From NCBI RefSeq assembly GCF_021390155.1, contig NZ_CP089985.1:3855001-3919000 (forward strand): 64,000 nt of DNA, read 5' to 3'. Below, piece by piece: positions 17,445 through 26,443 of this stretch. The DNA is from Pseudomonas sp. HN11 (GTDB lineage Bacteria; Pseudomonadota; Gammaproteobacteria; Pseudomonadales; Pseudomonadaceae). A program made the position numbers and the translations under genes. The stretch's first letter is position 1. Each line of letters starts with the position of its first letter. A model generated the notes under the pieces. That model was not told the DNA's origin. It was given only the letters and a program-made list of their open reading frames with translations, and did no database searches.

Positions 17445-18418
17445 AAGCCGACGTCGAGCACCACGTTGTCCAAGTAAGTGCCGGCGGACGGCGTGGGCTG
17501 GTCGGTGTAGATCCGGGCGTTGTAGTTGAACACCTGGCTGCCGATGCCCAGGCCATTGCCAGGGTTGACCTCGGCGGTACTGCTCGCGCGCCGCGCCGCA
17601 CCGACGCTGCCCCAACGGGTCGTGCCGGCGCTTTTGAAGATGTCATAGGCCAGGTAATTGCTACCCGACACCATGCGCCGCCGTCCGCCTACGCCGAGCG
17701 GGTTCTGGCCGTCACTCAACCCCACGCTGTAGGCACTGCCCTTGGTGCAGGAAATACTGGTTTGGCCGGTCACCGTGGCGAAACCACTGACAACCGGGGC
17801 ACTGCCAAAGCTGATATTGGGCGCCGTGATCTGACAGTCGTTGGTGACGGTCATGCTCACGGTCAACGCTGCTGTACCACTGCCAATGTCACGTCCCAGG
17901 CAGATACCGCCAATGCCGACCCCTGAGCAATAGTTCCAGCTCCAGGCGATGTTCAAGGTCTCGCTGTACAACCCCGCGGCCACATTGCTGCCGGCGATGC
18001 TACTCACGTACAGCGGTACGTTTTTTGAACCGGGCCCGGCGATTAACCCGATGCTCTGGGCAATGCCACCGGCACCGCCAAAGTCGAATTGCGTGCCTCT
18101 GGTTATCGGAAAACTGGTGCTGTTGGTGCCATAGAGTGTGTAGCCGATGACATCCCCGGTAGGCCCGACCATTCCAGTCTTGGATGAGGTGATCGTCGCG
18201 TAAAAGTGGTCGGAGGACACCAACACGGAAATCAATGCCGAGGTGCAACTCAACCCTGAGTTGGCCGTGGAACTGGCTTGCGCCGCTGTGCGCACCGTCA
18301 TCGAACTGATCGAACCGAAACTCACGGGGGCCGTGGTCACCACTGAACATGCCGCCATTGCCTGGCCCGCAAACAATGCGCCCAGAACACCCAGCCAGCT
18401 TTTCCCTCTCATTGGCAT
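17441..18418 (-). CDS. csuE: Csu-type pilus tip adhesin
   Basis: 325 aa, last gene of the archaic chaperone-usher operon. Signal peptide to about residue 22 (LFAGQAMA), then two spore-coat-U-type domains: the first, from ACSVVTTAPVSFG, is the likely adhesive tip domain; the second, starting near TVTNDCQITAPNISFG, ends in the donor-strand-accepting pattern GTYLDNVVLDVGF. Two-domain length and terminal position match CsuE of Acinetobacter. Its start overlaps the usher gene by 10 bp. It should sit at the pilus tip for adhesion to abiotic surfaces. Confidence 0.87.
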   Translation of the reverse strand: MPMRGKSWLGVLGALFAGQAMAACSVVTTAPVSFGSISSMTVRTAAQASSTANSGLSCTSALISVLVSSDHFYATITSSKTGMVGPTGDVIGYTLYGTNSTSFPITRGTQFDFGGAGGIAQSIGLIAGPGSKNVPLYVSSIAGSNVAAGLYSETLNIAWSWNYCSGVGIGGICLGRDIGSGTAALTVSMTVTNDCQITAPNISFGSAPVVSGFATVTGQTSISCTKGSAYSVGLSDGQNPLGVGGRRRMVSGSNYLAYDIFKSAGTTRWGSVGAARRASSTAEVNPGNGLGIGSQVFNYNARIYTDQPTPSAGTYLDNVVLDVGF

Positions 18419-20784
18419 ACCAACGGCCCGATCAACGGCACGCCTTGTTGCTGCTCTTCCATATCAAAACGCGCCTGGCACGTGCGCCCCTCACCCAGCG
18501 TCACTTGCAAGGTGTTATGCGCCGAGAGATTCTCCAGGTACACCAGGCCGTCCCAGCCGACCACCGCCTGCTGGTTGCTTTGCTCGTGCACCACCAGGCT
18601 GCCCAAGGGCAATTCCTGATGCTGAGTGTCCACCAGGGTGACGCTGGCCGCGAGCACCCGGCGCAATGGAAACTCCAGCAGGTAGCCGCTGCCACGGCGC
18701 ACCGACACACGCTGCTCAACATTCGGGCTCTGCACGTTGAGCGGCAGGTTCAGCGGATCAATTTCATACTTGGCGCGGTAGTAGGCGCTGCTCCACGGCA
18801 CCAGCAAGTGCCCATTGCGGTCGGTTTCACCCACCAGCTGGTTTTCATAGCGCACCGCAATCCCGGCGAAGCCCTGAGTACTCACCACCACAAAGGCATC
18901 ATTGATACGGTTGGCGGCAAAGGTATCGCCGCCCATCCACACCAATGAACCGCTGGCATCTGCCCAACGCGTCTCGGCATCGCTGCTGCCATACACGCCC
19001 GCCTGCAACTGCACAGACTGCAAGCGCCAGGTCAGGTCGGCCTGCCGGTACGCCGGGCCATCGCCCTGGGCATAACCGAGGTTGTAGCCCACCCCGCCTT
19101 CGCTGGGGACCGCGCGGCTGTAATTGAGACGCTGGCGACTGGCACCATCCTTGCTGCGCTCGGTGCTCAAGGCCACGCTGCCGTTGAGGTCAAACGGGAC
19201 GACCAACTGCGCCTGCATCGCCCAATTGCGGTCGCCGATCTCGCGGTTGGCCGACAGGTAGAAACTGGTGTTGTGCCACAACGGCTTGCTCCAACTCAGG
19301 TTGAGCAAACGCGTGCGCGAATCGTCCGCCGCCTGCACGTCGAAATAACCCACGCCCAGACTGCCGAACCGCTCAAGGTTGAGGCTCAAGGTCACCTGCT
19401 CGCTGCGTTTGCTGAGGCTGGCATAAGGAGTGTCGACCAGGGTCAGGTCGGCGTACTCGTCGCGTCGCTCCACGCGCTGGTATGAGAGGCTGTAACGCGT
19501 GCTGTTGTATTGATAGCCCAGGCTCAGTTGCTGGCCGCTGCGACCTTCGAATCGGCTTTGGCTGACGGCGGTATTGAGCACGCCGAAGTTGCCCAGCCGC
19601 AGGTTGCCCCCCAGGCCGCCGAGAGTCAGGTCACTGGAGGCTTCGACATGACTCTCCAAGGTCAGGTTGTCGGAATAACCATAACGGAAGGTGCCGCTGG
19701 CAACGCCAGGCCCATAGGCGAAATCCCTCAAGGTGTATTCCCGACGCAAGGAACCGGCGGCCACCGAGAAATCCGTCAACCCTTTTTGCAGTAACGTACT
19801 CGTTACATAAAATGGCACCGTGGTCGACACCTGGCGACCCAGGGCGTCGGTGGTCACCACCACCGCTTCACCTGCGCCGTTGATGAACGGCACGTTGGTC
19901 AGGGTGTAGGGCCCCGGTTGCAGCAGCGCACTGTCGGACTTGTAGCCGTTGATAAACAGGTCCACCGACGACGGCACCGCGGCCTCACCGGCAAATTGCG
20001 GCAAGGGGTAAGTCACCAGGTCCGGGCGCACGGCAAAATCCCGTGAAAACTGCACGCCCCCCAGGCGTACCGAACTGCTCCAGGGCAAGGCGCCACTGAT
20101 CACGTCGCCGGCCTCGTAGGTGAGCAGCCGCTCATCATCAGAGAAACGCCACGTCGTGTCGTAGCGTCGGTAGCCGTTGTTGAAGGTACTGCTGCTGACG
20201 CCATCGGCCAGGGTCTGGCGGTATTGCCCGGTATTGGACAAGGTGCCCCAGGTGTCGAACAGCCGTACTTCGTTCCAGGCGGCGAGATAGCTGCCGCCTT
20301 CGTCGGTGTCGTTGAAGTACAGGTCATAGTTGAGCAAGGCGCCGAAACTACTCATTGCCTGGGTACGCGGGTAGGTGTTGCGGTTACCAATGAACTGTTC
20401 CTTGAGCCATGCAGGCGGCACATCCAGCAGCAGGCGCTGGCCATTGCTGTCGTAGTCACTGTGCAGCCCTGGGATCTTGTCCAGCGCCACGCTACCGCTC
20501 AGCTCACCGGGCAGCTTCATGTCCACATCCTGCAACGCACTGGCAGGCACGTAGAGTTGCCCAGCGCGTTGATCGACCGCAATAACGCGGCCGGTGTCCA
20601 TCTGGTTGACCACCAATTCCAGAAACAACTGTGCATCGGCGACAGCCTCCATACTGCTCGGGGGCGGTGGCAGGTCGCCCGCCACGCCCGGAAGCGTAAT
20701 CATCGCGCCTCCAAGCCCGCTTACCACCGACAGCCAAATACTCCGAGCCCGACCACGGCTCACCTTGGCGTTGTGTCCCTCCAT
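18409..20784 (-). CDS. csuD: Outer-membrane fimbrial usher
   Basis: About 791 aa from ATG 20784, which has GGAG 8-10 nt upstream; in-frame ATGs at 20790 and 20796 are alternatives. PapC/FimD-type beta-barrel usher. After the signal segment come the N-terminal domain (AVADAQLFLELVVNQMDTG), barrel and plug strands (FSRDFAVRPDLVTYPLPQFAG, VPSSVDLFINGYKS), and C-terminal domains (VQSPNVEQRVSVRRGSGYLL, GRTCQARFDM). It secretes and assembles the pilins. It lies between the chaperone gene (38-50 bp upstream) and the tip gene (overlapping). Confidence 0.93.
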   Translation of the reverse strand: MEGHNAKVSRGRARSIWLSVVSGLGGAMITLPGVAGDLPPPPSSMEAVADAQLFLELVVNQMDTGRVIAVDQRAGQLYVPASALQDVDMKLPGELSGSVALDKIPGLHSDYDSNGQRLLLDVPPAWLKEQFIGNRNTYPRTQAMSSFGALLNYDLYFNDTDEGGSYLAAWNEVRLFDTWGTLSNTGQYRQTLADGVSSSTFNNGYRRYDTTWRFSDDERLLTYEAGDVISGALPWSSSVRLGGVQFSRDFAVRPDLVTYPLPQFAGEAAVPSSVDLFINGYKSDSALLQPGPYTLTNVPFINGAGEAVVVTTDALGRQVSTTVPFYVTSTLLQKGLTDFSVAAGSLRREYTLRDFAYGPGVASGTFRYGYSDNLTLESHVEASSDLTLGGLGGNLRLGNFGVLNTAVSQSRFEGRSGQQLSLGYQYNSTRYSLSYQRVERRDEYADLTLVDTPYASLSKRSEQVTLSLNLERFGSLGVGYFDVQAADDSRTRLLNLSWSKPLWHNTSFYLSANREIGDRNWAMQAQLVVPFDLNGSVALSTERSKDGASRQRLNYSRAVPSEGGVGYNLGYAQGDGPAYRQADLTWRLQSVQLQAGVYGSSDAETRWADASGSLVWMGGDTFAANRINDAFVVVSTQGFAGIAVRYENQLVGETDRNGHLLVPWSSAYYRAKYEIDPLNLPLNVQSPNVEQRVSVRRGSGYLLEFPLRRVLAASVTLVDTQHQELPLGSLVVHEQSNQQAVVGWDGLVYLENLSAHNTLQVTLGEGRTCQARFDMEEQQQGVPLIGPLVCQ

Positions 20785-20834
20785 GGACATCTCCATCCGT
20801 TCAAAACCCGGGCCGTCCGCGCCCCGCTACACGG

Positions 20835-21623
20835 CTAACGTTTCGGCGCGAGGCTCTCCAACTGCGGCGCACCATTGATTCTGACCTGTAACGGCTGATC
20901 AGCCGATACCGTATCCGGCACCGGCCAGCGCATGGTCGCGCCCGGCAATACGTAACCCAAGAGGCCGTCCACCAATGGCCGCGTCTGCCCGCCCTGCTTG
21001 AATGCTGCATCGGTGAGGCGTGCATGCACAGCGCCCTGATTGCGCACTTCGATGTAATTACGCCCCGCCACCGTGACCTTGTGCCAGCTCAGGTCGGGCT
21101 TGCCGGCGCCCTTGGGATCGCGCTGACGCGTGCTGTCTTCCTTGCTCCACAAACCCGTGCCGTAAGCGAACAGCGGCACCGAATAACGCATCTGGAAGCG
21201 GATCGCCGCTGCGGTGTTCTTGCCTTCCGGCGGCGTGGGCACCTGCAGGGGCGACGGGATTTCATCGATGATGATGCGGTAGGCCAACTCTTGCCCCGGC
21301 GGTACTTCGCGGGTGCGGGTCAGGCGCACCAGTTGCTTTTGGCCAGGCTCGATCCGCGCCACGGGCGGGCTGCCGATCACATCGCGCTGATTCTGGTATT
21401 GCTCGTCAAAGCCGCTCTGGCTCCAGGCGAACACGCGAATCTGCAGGCTTGCAGTCTCGCTCCCACGGTTTTCCAGCCACAATGCGCTGGCCTGTTGATC
21501 GGCCTCCAGCACCGGGTCGATGGGCCAGATCAACACCGAGCTGGCCGCCTGCACGAATCCCGCCGCGCATGCCGCACTCAATGCAATACCCGCGGCCCAC
21601 AGCCGCCGGAAAGGTGAACGCAT
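20835..21623 (-). CDS. csuC: Periplasmic pilus chaperone
   Basis: 262 aa from ATG 21623, chosen because AAGGAG stands 8 nt before it; the GTG at 21632 would touch that site. Signal peptide ends near VQAASS. Two Ig-like domains: VLIWPIDPVLEADQQASALW at the N-terminus, and the hydrophobic donor strand before RTREVPPGQELAYRIIIDEI. It caps pilin subunits in the periplasm and delivers them to the usher by donor-strand complementation. Family: archaic chaperone (FGL-type). Confidence 0.93.
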   Translation of the reverse strand: MRSPFRRLWAAGIALSAACAAGFVQAASSVLIWPIDPVLEADQQASALWLENRGSETASLQIRVFAWSQSGFDEQYQNQRDVIGSPPVARIEPGQKQLVRLTRTREVPPGQELAYRIIIDEIPSPLQVPTPPEGKNTAAAIRFQMRYSVPLFAYGTGLWSKEDSTRQRDPKGAGKPDLSWHKVTVAGRNYIEVRNQGAVHARLTDAAFKQGGQTRPLVDGLLGYVLPGATMRWPVPDTVSADQPLQVRINGAPQLESLAPKR

Positions 21624-21649
21624 AACCCCCACTCCTTATACCGATAGCC

Positions 21650-22138
21650 TTACCACGTCAGCTGCACCTGCAGCGTGTCGCTGTATGTCCCCCCAGGCTG
21701 ATTGCCCGGCAATTGCACCCGCCCGTAGATGGGCAGGTTGATGTTATTGGCATCGCTGTACGCCACGTTGACGCTCTGGCCGATCCCCAGGCTCTGGCTG
21801 AACGCCGCATCCCGAAACAACTGGTAAGCCACCCGCGCGCTGCCGCTGTTGAGCTGCAGGTTGCGCCCGGTGCCGCTGTGCAGGCCACCGTCGACGCTCA
21901 TGCTCAGCGTCACCCCAGGCGTGCACTGCAACGTGACGCCTCCCGTCAACGCCGCCGTAACCGTGTTGGTGGCCAGGGCCGAGTAACTGCCGTAGGTCAG
22001 CGCACCGTAATTGGAGCCCCCGCCCACAATCAGGCAACCCGGCGTGATGGTGGCGCTCACCTGGAAGCTCTGGCTGGTCACCGCCGACAACGGCAGCGGC
22101 ACCGCCAGCCCACAGGCCAGCAACGCTCGGAGCCACAT
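21650..22138 (-). CDS. Spore-coat-U-type pilin subunit (fourth pilin)
   Basis: 162 aa. Signal peptide (LLACGLAVPLPLSAVTS), then a single SCPU/Csu domain: FQVSATITPGCLIVGGG with the first Cys, VTLQCTPGVTLSMSVDGG with the second, and the closing GGTYSDTLQVQLTW. Gap of only 2 bp from the preceding pilin gene. Likely a minor or adaptor subunit (CsuB position). Confidence 0.88.
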   Translation of the reverse strand: MWLRALLACGLAVPLPLSAVTSQSFQVSATITPGCLIVGGGSNYGALTYGSYSALATNTVTAALTGGVTLQCTPGVTLSMSVDGGLHSGTGRNLQLNSGSARVAYQLFRDAAFSQSLGIGQSVNVAYSDANNINLPIYGRVQLPGNQPGGTYSDTLQVQLTW

Positions 22139-22140
22139 CG

Positions 22141-22683
22141 CTAGAACGTCAGTTCCACGGCTACGGTGTCGGTGTAAGTACCGGCTGGCAGCCCCGCCTT
22201 GCCCACCGCCCGACCGTAGAGGTTGACGGTCTGCGCTACGCCGGTACTGGTGGCAAGCGTGATCACACCGTCAATCGCCAGCAGCGCGGAGTGGCCACTG
22301 TCGGTATAGAAGTCGTAGGGCACGAAGTTGCCCGCACCATCGGCCAATGCACGACTGCCACCGGCAGACGCACCGTCATGGGCGCCGGCACGCACCTTGA
22401 CCGCTGGCGTGGTGCCGCTGGAACACAGGATCGACAATGCGCCACCAGTGCCAGTACCGCCGAGCAACTGGGCATCGGCGTTGGTGAACAGGCTGTTGGT
22501 GGTGCCGAAGTTCAAGCTACCGAAGTTCAGCCCGGTCGCCGCGCCGGAGCCGTTGACCTGGCAACTGGCGATCAGTATCAGGCTGGACGTGATCTGGCCG
22601 GTGACCGTGGTTGCCGCATTGAGGTTGGAAGCCATCGCCAGCCCCAGCGCACAAGCGCCTAATCGCGAAACAAGTACATGCAT
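22141..22683 (-). CDS. Spore-coat-U-type pilin, closest in look to major pilin CsuA/B
   Basis: 180 aa from ATG 22683 (AGAGG 8 nt upstream; ATG 22692 would abut that site). Signal peptide ends at NLNA. The mature start ATTVTGQITSSLILIASCQV resembles the donor strand and first Cys of Acinetobacter CsuA/B. FGSLNFG, LSILCSSG and the final GTYTDTVAVELTF complete the domain. Third gene of the operon. Confidence 0.87.
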   Translation of the reverse strand: MHVLVSRLGACALGLAMASNLNAATTVTGQITSSLILIASCQVNGSGAATGLNFGSLNFGTTNSLFTNADAQLLGGTGTGGALSILCSSGTTPAVKVRAGAHDGASAGGSRALADGAGNFVPYDFYTDSGHSALLAIDGVITLATSTGVAQTVNLYGRAVGKAGLPAGTYTDTVAVELTF

Positions 22684-22701
22684 GGTTTTCATCCTCTTGA
22701 G

Positions 22702-23244
22702 TTACCAGTCCAGTGTCACCGTCAACGTGTCGGTGTAGATCCCTGCCGGTAAGGCACTGGTATTTGCCACCACGGAGCCAAACACCGGGATCGGTATCTG
22801 GGTGCCCTTGGCCACGACAAAATTGCGTTGCTGGCCGATGCTGTAGGAGCTGCGGCCCTGTGGGTCGGCGGATAGCCGATACGGAATCATCTGACGCCCG
22901 TTGCTCAAGCGCCGCGTAGTGCCATCGCCATTGGCGCCGCCGTCGATGGTCACGGTAAAGCTTGAGACCGAAGGGTTGCACGACACTGCCAGCGGCGCCT
23001 TGTCGCCATTGGAAACCGCTGCGCCCAGCGTGTTGCTCCAGGTCGGGCCCTGGCTGCCGAAGTCGAGCATCGCCGTGCCGCCCGTAGGGTTGACCGGGGC
23101 GCTCTCGACGCCTTTGCTCACTTCGCAACTGGCGGTGATCACCAGCCGCGCCTGGATAAACCCGCTGGCGACAGCCGCCTGCACGTCATCCGCCAGCACC
23201 AGCAGGCCACCCATGGCCACCACGGCCAGACAGCGGCTCACCAT
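22702..23244 (-). CDS. Spore-coat-U-type pilin subunit (second pilin)
   Basis: 180 aa. Signal peptide to about AVASG (LVLADDVQAAVAS), then SCPU domain: FIQARLVITASCEVSKG, MLDFGSQGPTW, LAVSCNPSVSSFTVTIDGG, closing AGIYTDTLTVTLDW. ATG 23244 is preceded by AAGGTGA inside the end of the upstream pilin gene (7-bp overlap), so translation is coupled. Confidence 0.88.
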   Translation of the reverse strand: MVSRCLAVVAMGGLLVLADDVQAAVASGFIQARLVITASCEVSKGVESAPVNPTGGTAMLDFGSQGPTWSNTLGAAVSNGDKAPLAVSCNPSVSSFTVTIDGGANGDGTTRRLSNGRQMIPYRLSADPQGRSSYSIGQQRNFVVAKGTQIPIPVFGSVVANTSALPAGIYTDTLTVTLDW

Positions 23245-23762
23245 GTGACCGTCACCTTGAGCAGGTCGGTGTAGCGGCCGACGGCGGGAATGTCTTTGAG
23301 CGGCTCGATGCGGCCATACAGCGGCAGGTCGACGAAACCGGCATCCGGCACGCGGCCACTGAGCGGCACGTCCACCGGCAGCGGCACGCGCCGCGCAGCG
23401 TCGGCATAAATACGATAGGGAATGGGTCGGGTCGAAGGGGTAGCACTGAGGTAGCGTACTTCACCGGTGCCGCCATGCAGGCCCCCATCCACGCGCACCT
23501 GGTACGGCGTGTCGGGGTTACACTCCAGGCGCGGCTGGCGCTGGCTGATCAGTGCCGCACTGAGGGGCCCGGCCGGGTCATCCAGACGCGGGCCGCTGCC
23601 GAAATCCAATACGCCAAGCTGCTCGATGCCAGCACTGCGGGTGGTGCCCACCAGCTGGCAGCCCCGCTGCACATCGATACGCACCTCCACCTGGAGCTGT
23701 GCACCGTAAGTCGTGCTGCAGAGCATCGCGCCCATGACTGCCAATACTGCTCGTTCCTTCAC
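23238..23762 (-). CDS. Spore-coat-U-type pilin subunit (first pilin, operon head)
   Basis: 174 aa from GTG 23762, with AAGGA about 11 nt upstream. Signal peptide (AVMGAMLCSTTYGA), then SCPU domain: LQVEVRIDVQRGCQLVG, LGVLDFGSGPRL, LECNPDTPYQVRVDGG, closing VGRYTDLLKVTVTW. First gene of a seven-gene operon (four pilins, chaperone, usher, tip); Acinetobacter csu has three pilins. Confidence 0.87.
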   Translation of the reverse strand: MKERAVLAVMGAMLCSTTYGAQLQVEVRIDVQRGCQLVGTTRSAGIEQLGVLDFGSGPRLDDPAGPLSAALISQRQPRLECNPDTPYQVRVDGGLHGGTGEVRYLSATPSTRPIPYRIYADAARRVPLPVDVPLSGRVPDAGFVDLPLYGRIEPLKDIPAVGRYTDLLKVTVTW

Positions 23763-23950
23763 TGCCCCAAATCCTTGTACAGGGGTGACTGCTGTGTAGA
23801 AGACTAGTCACTCTGCGAGAAACTGCCAGTCTGGACAGGTTGACCACCGTGACCTGCCTTTGCGAGATAGCTGGCAGCGCCTTTCTCTATTGGTCAAAAC
23901 GCCGCTGCCGCCCTAAAGTGGGCGACCACTGGAACATAGAGTGACTTGCA

Positions 23951-25045
23951 TTGGCCGCGCTTTCCTTGATCCGTCGCCTGCTCGGCAAAAAGCCCGACAC
24001 CCTCGACGCCTCGCCTATCCCCGCCTTCTTTCAGCAAAAAGCCGACCGTCAGGGTTATACCCTCAGCACCGGCCAAACCCGAGCCATCGCTGCCCTGGCC
24101 CGAGAAACCCAGCACCTGCTCGCCGGGCAGCCCACCCGTAGCCTGTACCTGCACGGGCCGGTGGGGCGCGGCAAAAGCTGGTTGCTGGACGGTTTTTTCC
24201 AGGCGTTGCCAATTGCCGAGAAACAGCGCGTGCACTTCCATGACTTTTTCGCGCGCCTGCATCGCGGCATGTTCACCCATCGTGAGCAGAACGATGCCCT
24301 GGCCGTGACCCTCGATGAACTGCTGACGGACTGCCGCGTTCTGTGTTTTGACGAGTTCCACGTCCACGATATCGGCGACGCCATGCTGATCACGCGGCTG
24401 TTCAAAGCCTTATTCGAACGCGGCGTGCTGGTGCTGGTGACGTCCAACTATGCGCCGCAGGGGCTGCTGCCCAACCCGCTGTACCACGAGCGCTTCAAGC
24501 CGGTGATCGACCTGATCGATGCGCGCATGGAGGTGCTGGAAGTCAGTTCGCCCCAGGATTTTCGCAGCCTGCCCCAGTCCCAGAGCGCGCAACGCTTTAC
24601 CAGCGGTCAGTACGTTTGGCCGGGGACTGCGCGCCAGCGCGAAGCCTTGGGGCTTCCCGCTGCCGACTGCCCGCCACAACCCCTGGCCGTCGGCAATCGG
24701 ACGTTAAGCTGCCGCCGCCACGTAGGCCGTTCCATCGTTTTCACCTTCAACGATCTTTGCGAGCAGTTGACCGCGGTGATGGACTACCTGCTGCTGTGCC
24801 AGGACTACGATCACTGGATCATCGACGGCCTGCCACAACTGGCGGCCTGCCCGATCGCCGTGCAGCAACGCCTTATCAACCTGGTGGATGTGCTCTACGA
24901 CCGGGACAAGCACCTGATCCTGATTGGCGAGCAACCCCTCGACATTGCCCTCGGCGGCCAGGCCATCGACCTCGCCCGCACCGCCAGCCGTCTCGGACAA
25001 TTGCAACAGGCCAACCCGCAACACGCGCCCGACCCGCTATCATGA
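23951..25045 (+). CDS. AFG1/ZapE-family ATPase paralog
   Basis: 364 aa from TTG 23951; no in-frame ATG appears before residue about 105, so a weak start is needed. AFG1-like AAA+ protein: Walker A GPVGRGKSW near residue 70, HFHDFFARLH, Walker B LCFDEFHVHD, sensor-like VTSNYAPQGLLPNPLYHERF. ZapE is a Z-ring-associated ATPase and eukaryotic AFG1 acts in mitochondrial quality control. The usual Pseudomonas zapE lies elsewhere by my knowledge, so this is probably a second copy. The LRR-kinase gene starts about 40 bp downstream, suggesting co-transcription. Confidence 0.87.
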   Translation: MAALSLIRRLLGKKPDTLDASPIPAFFQQKADRQGYTLSTGQTRAIAALARETQHLLAGQPTRSLYLHGPVGRGKSWLLDGFFQALPIAEKQRVHFHDFFARLHRGMFTHREQNDALAVTLDELLTDCRVLCFDEFHVHDIGDAMLITRLFKALFERGVLVLVTSNYAPQGLLPNPLYHERFKPVIDLIDARMEVLEVSSPQDFRSLPQSQSAQRFTSGQYVWPGTARQREALGLPAADCPPQPLAVGNRTLSCRRHVGRSIVFTFNDLCEQLTAVMDYLLLCQDYDHWIIDGLPQLAACPIAVQQRLINLVDVLYDRDKHLILIGEQPLDIALGGQAIDLARTASRLGQLQQANPQHAPDPLS

Positions 25046-25084
25046 GCGCCATTTACGCCCCCTTGCCGAGTGACTGCGCCGTTC

Positions 25085-26383
25085 ATGCATACCCTAGCCC
25101 AACTCAAGGCCGGCCAACTGGCCGGTATCACGCGCCTGGACCTGTCCTGCGGGCTGACCGAATTCCCGCGGGAAATCTTCGAGCTGGCCGATTCCCTGGA
25201 AATCCTCAACCTCAGCGGTAACGCCCTTAGCCATCTGCCAGACGACCTGCACCGCCTGCCGCACCTGCGCGTGCTGTTCTGCTCGGACAACCGGTTCACC
25301 GCGCTGCCGGCCTGCCTGGGCCAGTGCGCCAAACTGAGCATGATCGGCTTCAAGGCCAACCAGATCAGCCACGTGCCTGCCGCCGCGCTGCCGCCGATGT
25401 TGCGCTGGTTGATCCTGACCGATAACCGCATCAGCCAGTTGCCCGACGAACTGGGCAAACGACCGCTGCTGCAAAAACTGATGCTCGCGGGTAACCAACT
25501 GGCGGACCTGCCGGAAAGCCTGGCCAACTGCCACAATCTTGAATTACTTCGCATCGCGGCCAACCGCTTCACTCGCCTGCCGCAGTGGCTGCTGACACTG
25601 CCGAGCCTGACGTGGCTGGCCTATGCTGGTAACCCGGTGGAAATGGACATAGAGGTGAATGGCGATGACACCACCGCAACTGTTCTCTGGTCCGAACTGG
25701 AACTGGCCGAAGTGCTCGGCGAAGGCGCTTCCGGCGTTATCCGCAAGGCTCTGTGGAAACCGTCAGGCAAACCCGTCGCGGTCAAACTCTATAAAGGTAC
25801 CATCACCAGTGATGGCTCGCCGCTGCACGAAATGCAGGCCTGCATCGCCGCCGGATTGCACCCCAACCTGATCAAGGTCGAGGGCCGCGTTGTCGGCCAC
25901 CCGGATGATCAGGCTGCATTGGTGATGGACCTGATCGACCCGAGCTACCGCAACCTCGCGGCCTTGCCGAGCCTCGCTTCGTGCACCCGTGACATCTATG
26001 ACCCGAGTGCTCGCTTCAGCCTTGAAGTGGCACTGCGCATGGCGCGGGGCATCGCGTCGGTCGCGGCGCATCTACACCGGCACGGCATTACCCACGGCGA
26101 CCTCTACGGCCACAATATTCTGTGGAATGAAGCGGGCGATTGCTTGCTGGGGGATTTTGGCGCGGCGTCGTTCCATACCACGGCGGATAGCGTGGAAACC
26201 AGGGCGTTGCAGCGGATTGAAGTGAGGGCGTTCGGGGTGTTGTTGGGGGAGTTGCTGGAGCGGGTTGAGACAAGTGACGCAACCTTACTGGCACTGCAGC
26301 AAAGATGCTGTCAGCCCGATGTATTGGCGCGGCCGGGGTTCGACGAAATCGAAACCTTGCTGGGTTCTATCCAGCACCACTAA
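25085..26383 (+). CDS. Leucine-rich-repeat protein kinase
   Basis: 432 aa from ATG 25085 (MHTLAQLKAG); GTG 25070 would add five residues. The first about 195 residues are six to seven LRRs (LEILNLSGNALSHLPDDL, LRWLILTDNRISQLPDEL, LQKLMLAGNQLADLPESL). Residues about 205-425 are a Hanks-type kinase domain with all core motifs: glycine loop GEGASGVIRKA, Lys in VAVKLYK, catalytic loop HGDLYGHNIL, DFG in GDFGAAS. It looks catalytically competent. There is no signal peptide or membrane segment. LRR-kinase fusions are rare in bacteria outside Pseudomonas-like genomes and their targets are unknown; the neighbouring ATPase is the obvious candidate partner. Confidence 0.88.
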   Translation: MHTLAQLKAGQLAGITRLDLSCGLTEFPREIFELADSLEILNLSGNALSHLPDDLHRLPHLRVLFCSDNRFTALPACLGQCAKLSMIGFKANQISHVPAAALPPMLRWLILTDNRISQLPDELGKRPLLQKLMLAGNQLADLPESLANCHNLELLRIAANRFTRLPQWLLTLPSLTWLAYAGNPVEMDIEVNGDDTTATVLWSELELAEVLGEGASGVIRKALWKPSGKPVAVKLYKGTITSDGSPLHEMQACIAAGLHPNLIKVEGRVVGHPDDQAALVMDLIDPSYRNLAALPSLASCTRDIYDPSARFSLEVALRMARGIASVAAHLHRHGITHGDLYGHNILWNEAGDCLLGDFGAASFHTTADSVETRALQRIEVRAFGVLLGELLERVETSDATLLALQQRCCQPDVLARPGFDEIETLLGSIQHH

Positions 26384-26386
26384 ACC

Positions 26387-26418
26387 AATGTGGGAGCGGG
26401 CAAGCCCGCTCCCACATT
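26387..26418. repeat. Pseudomonas REP-like hairpin serving as bidirectional terminator
   Basis: Perfect 15-bp inverted repeat (AATGTGGGAGCGGGC, AA, then its complement) between the convergent kinase and YebC genes. The ATGTGGGAGCG start recurs at 55161-55172 and at the right window edge (63991-64000), so it belongs to a dispersed family. Confidence 0.85.
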
Positions 26419-26443
26419 TTGACCGCGTATATTCTGCCGGATA

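Noticed and set aside
23763..23950. Sigma54 promoter upstream of the pilus operon (TGGCAGTTTCTCGCA)
   Set aside because: GG to GC spacing is 9 rather than 10 and the -12 element is poor.
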